DNA from: Candidatus Woesearchaeota archaeon
GTDB lineage: Archaea > Nanobdellota > Nanobdellia > SCGC-AAA011-G17 > GW2011-AR17
DNA length: 6,700 nucleotides
Assembly: GCA_003694495.1 (NCBI GenBank)
Contig: RFJO01000078.1
Location: 1 to 6,700, forward strand
Direction of reading: 5' to 3'
The number at the start of each line of letters is the position of its first letter. The first letter of the stretch is position 1. Positions 5,495-6,700 of the stretch are shown piece by piece. The notes under the pieces were generated by a model that was not told the DNA's origin, ran no database searches, and saw only the letters and a program-made list of their open reading frames with translations. Both the position numbers and the translations under genes were made by a program.

Positions 5495-6094
5495 TTACCT
5501 TGAAGCGTCAGCCTGCCTTTCAAGCTCTAGCTTCTTTGCAATCGCAACAGATGATTGGTCCAAGTTGTATGCTTTTATTATTTCATCTGCTAAAGCGTCC
5601 TCAATCTTTCTTTTTGAACCGAAAGATTTCTGGTATGCACCCTGGACAAACTGTCTTAGTGCAATGTCTATCCTTCTTTGAGGGGAACATTCAACCGCTT
5701 TAGGATAACGTGCGCCACCGTATTCAATTGTGGTAACTTCTTCACGCGGTGCAGCGTTCTCAAGAGCTTTCACGTAAACTTCAACAGGGTTTTTGCCTGT
5801 ACGTTTCTCAATGATAGCAAGCATTCTTTCAACAATAGCATACTTGTTGATAGCTTTGCCACAACAGTGGCCTGAAGTAAGCTTGTGTTTCTTACCTTTA
5901 TGCCCAGGAACCATGACTTTGTTGATTAACCTTTCAACAATATGGTTCTTGGATTTGTGAAAAACTACTTTAACATTCTTGCCGCCTGTTTTAGGTACAA
6001 TAAGAGGTTTTAAGTTTATATACCTGACTAAGCCAGGATCTTCCACTTTGATTTGGGACGTGTCCCACCTGTTGAATAATTTTATCTCGCTCAT
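5495..6094 (-). CDS. rpsG: Small ribosomal subunit protein uS7 (S7, archaeal type)
   Basis: uS7 binds the 3' major domain of 16S rRNA in the head of the small subunit, near the E site. Archaeal features are visible: IKLFNRWD and DPGLVRYINLKP at the N-terminus, NHIVERLINKVM (50-61), TGKNPVEVYVKALENAAPRE (99-118), and IEYGGARYPKAVECSPQRR followed by DIALRQF. The protein ends with LADEIIKAYN and a basic KKLELERQADASR tail. At 199 aa it is of archaeal length. It starts by ATGA overlap with rpsL (shared bases 6091-6094). AGGT at 6100-6103, 5 bases upstream, serves as a Shine-Dalgarno motif, so it is translationally coupled to uS12. The S12-S7 order is the conserved str-operon order. The gene downstream is not a translation factor, which is unusual. 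Confidence 0.97.
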   Translation of the reverse strand: MSEIKLFNRWDTSQIKVEDPGLVRYINLKPLIVPKTGGKNVKVVFHKSKNHIVERLINKVMVPGHKGKKHKLTSGHCCGKAINKYAIVERMLAIIEKRTGKNPVEVYVKALENAAPREEVTTIEYGGARYPKAVECSPQRRIDIALRQFVQGAYQKSFGSKRKIEDALADEIIKAYNLDQSSVAIAKKLELERQADASR

Positions 6095-6528
6095 CTTCTA
6101 CCTTTTTCGATCTTGCCTCTAACTAATGCGTTAAGAGACTGGTCGTTGACTTTTATGACCTGCCACCTTACACCAGGTATGTCGCCTTTAGCACGGCCCA
6201 TCTTGCCGCCGATACATTCAATCATGACTTCATCGTGCTCATCTACAAGCTTGATTGCGTTGTTGCCTGGAACAAAAGCAGTAACCTTTTTACCGTTCTT
6301 GATAAGCTGACAACGTACACATTTACGCATTGCAGAATTTGGCTGTTTTGCTTCTTTTTGAATCTTTTCAAGCACAATGGCTTTTGCTTGGGAAGCGCCC
6401 TTTAATGGATCAGATTTAGCTTTCAAGTTTAAAGTTCTAACCTTGTAATCTTTACTTTTCCACCTTGAAACTTTTCTTCGCTTAGCTAACTTCTTTCCTG
6501 CGCCTAATCCTTTTGATTTACTTCCCAT
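6091..6528 (-). CDS. rpsL: Small ribosomal subunit protein uS12 (S12, archaeal type)
   Basis: uS12 lies at the decoding centre of the small subunit and supports tRNA selection and translational accuracy. The family core is plain: KQPNSAMRKCVRCQLIKNGK (61-80), with the conserved PNSA loop, then TAFVPGNNAIKLVDEHDEV, and finally GRAKGDIPGVRWQVIKVND (111-129), which ends in a basic tail. The archaeal/eukaryotic N-terminal extension (GLGAGKKLAKRRKVSRWK, 7-24) is present, and 145 aa is the usual archaeal length. Cys73 in RKCVRC, where Val is more common, makes a CxxC pair with Cys70. A role in metal binding is not indicated. It is the first gene of the uS12-uS7-exported-protein operon. The promoter box at 6556-6565 puts the transcript start a few bases before ATG 6528. 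Confidence 0.98.
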   Translation of the reverse strand: MGSKSKGLGAGKKLAKRRKVSRWKSKDYKVRTLNLKAKSDPLKGASQAKAIVLEKIQKEAKQPNSAMRKCVRCQLIKNGKKVTAFVPGNNAIKLVDEHDEVMIECIGGKMGRAKGDIPGVRWQVIKVNDQSLNALVRGKIEKGRR

Positions 6529-6555
6529 TTTTCTTACTAAGAGAAAATTTAAAGT

Positions 6556-6565
6556 ATTTATAAAT
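6556..6565 (-). promoter_or_regulatory. TATA box for the rpsL-rpsG operon
   Basis: ATTTATAAAT is a perfect palindrome centred 32 bases before ATG 6528, which predicts a leader of about 5 bases. A second AT-rich stretch (TTTAAATTT, 6546-6553) is too close to the ATG to be the main box. Confidence 0.6.
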
Positions 6566-6700
6566 GTTTTGGTGATTGATTCTCAATGTAGAAATCTGAA
6601 TTATAAAAAAATAATTGACGTATAAGCAATCTAAAACCTCTAACACCTTTATCCATACAGTATAAAGCTTTTACTTGAAAAATGTTGTAGAATATAAAAC
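6558..6700 (-). CDS. Possible partial small ORF running in from the right edge
   Basis: One minus-strand frame is open from the right edge to TAA at 6560-6558, about 47 codons, with a single internal ATG at 6656. It reads as an aromatic-rich segment (for example FRLLIRQLFFYNSDFYIEN) with no recognisable motif. Its stop falls inside the rpsL TATA box. It could be the C-terminus of an upstream gene, a 32-aa peptide starting at ATG 6656, or a chance open frame in AT-rich DNA. It does not resemble NusA, L30e or RpoA2, which often precede uS12 in archaea. The other frames in this interval are full of stops, and no tRNA-like arms are seen. Confidence 0.18.
   Translation of the reverse strand, partial: FIFYNIFQVKALYCMDKGVRGFRLLIRQLFFYNSDFYIENQSPKHL

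Noticed and set aside
6070..6094. Possible frameshift between uS12 and uS7
   Set aside because: The ATGA overlap is a normal coupled junction, and both proteins are full length with complete family motifs.
5470..6310. Several plus-strand frames opposite uS7 and uS12
   Set aside because: They are antisense to two unambiguous ribosomal protein genes and no family resemblance was found.
1..6700. tRNA genes, CRISPR repeats, insertion sequences, inverted-repeat arrays
   Set aside because: Intergenic stretches are short and AT-rich. No T-arm-like motif, repeated unit or transposase motif was seen on either strand.

Overview
The window is AT-rich archaeal chromosome. uS2, uS7 and uS12 are all of the archaeal/eukaryotic type. 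Most transcription units have an archaeal TATA box centred about 25-29 bases upstream of their first ATG (32 for uS12), so the transcripts are probably leaderless or nearly so. Genes inside operons instead carry short Shine-Dalgarno-like motifs. Short intergenic gaps, end-overlapping genes and several unrecognised or unusual proteins suggest a compact genome, perhaps DPANN-like; that placement is an inference.

Left part (1-1486, minus strand): a two-gene unit encodes an unrecognised acidic 201-aa protein followed by a YggS/PLPBP-family pyridoxal-phosphate protein. At the extreme left edge a promoter-like box leads into a tiny reading frame that hits TAA and then resumes in the same frame with a CxxC segment. 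It may be a broken or misread gene.

Centre (1558-3856): uS2 (rpsB) is read on the plus strand, diverging from the 201-aa gene, and is followed at once by a 41-aa four-cysteine zinc-ribbon protein. Opposite it, on the minus strand, are a Tat-exported lipoprotein of the endonuclease/exonuclease/phosphatase (EEP) superfamily with a complete set of catalytic motifs, and two small membrane proteins.

Right-centre (3825-4914, plus strand): a 352-aa fusion joins a bacterial-CoaD-like adenylyltransferase domain to a bacterial-CoaE-like dephospho-CoA kinase domain. The CoaD-like half keeps its fold signature, but the TNGH histidine is Glu and other substrate-binding positions have changed. This is the most unusual gene in the window.

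Right part (4902-6564, minus strand): rpsL (uS12) and rpsG (uS7) overlap by ATGA. Two bases after uS7 comes a predicted exported protein with a Cys-His-Asp arrangement like that of transglutaminase/papain-like folds. Ribosomal genes thus seem to be translationally coupled to a secreted-protein gene.

No tRNA, rRNA, CRISPR array, insertion sequence or long repeat was seen, and there is no gene-free stretch over 300 bases. The two edges (1-188 and 6529-6700) hold only short, uncertain frames and promoter elements.
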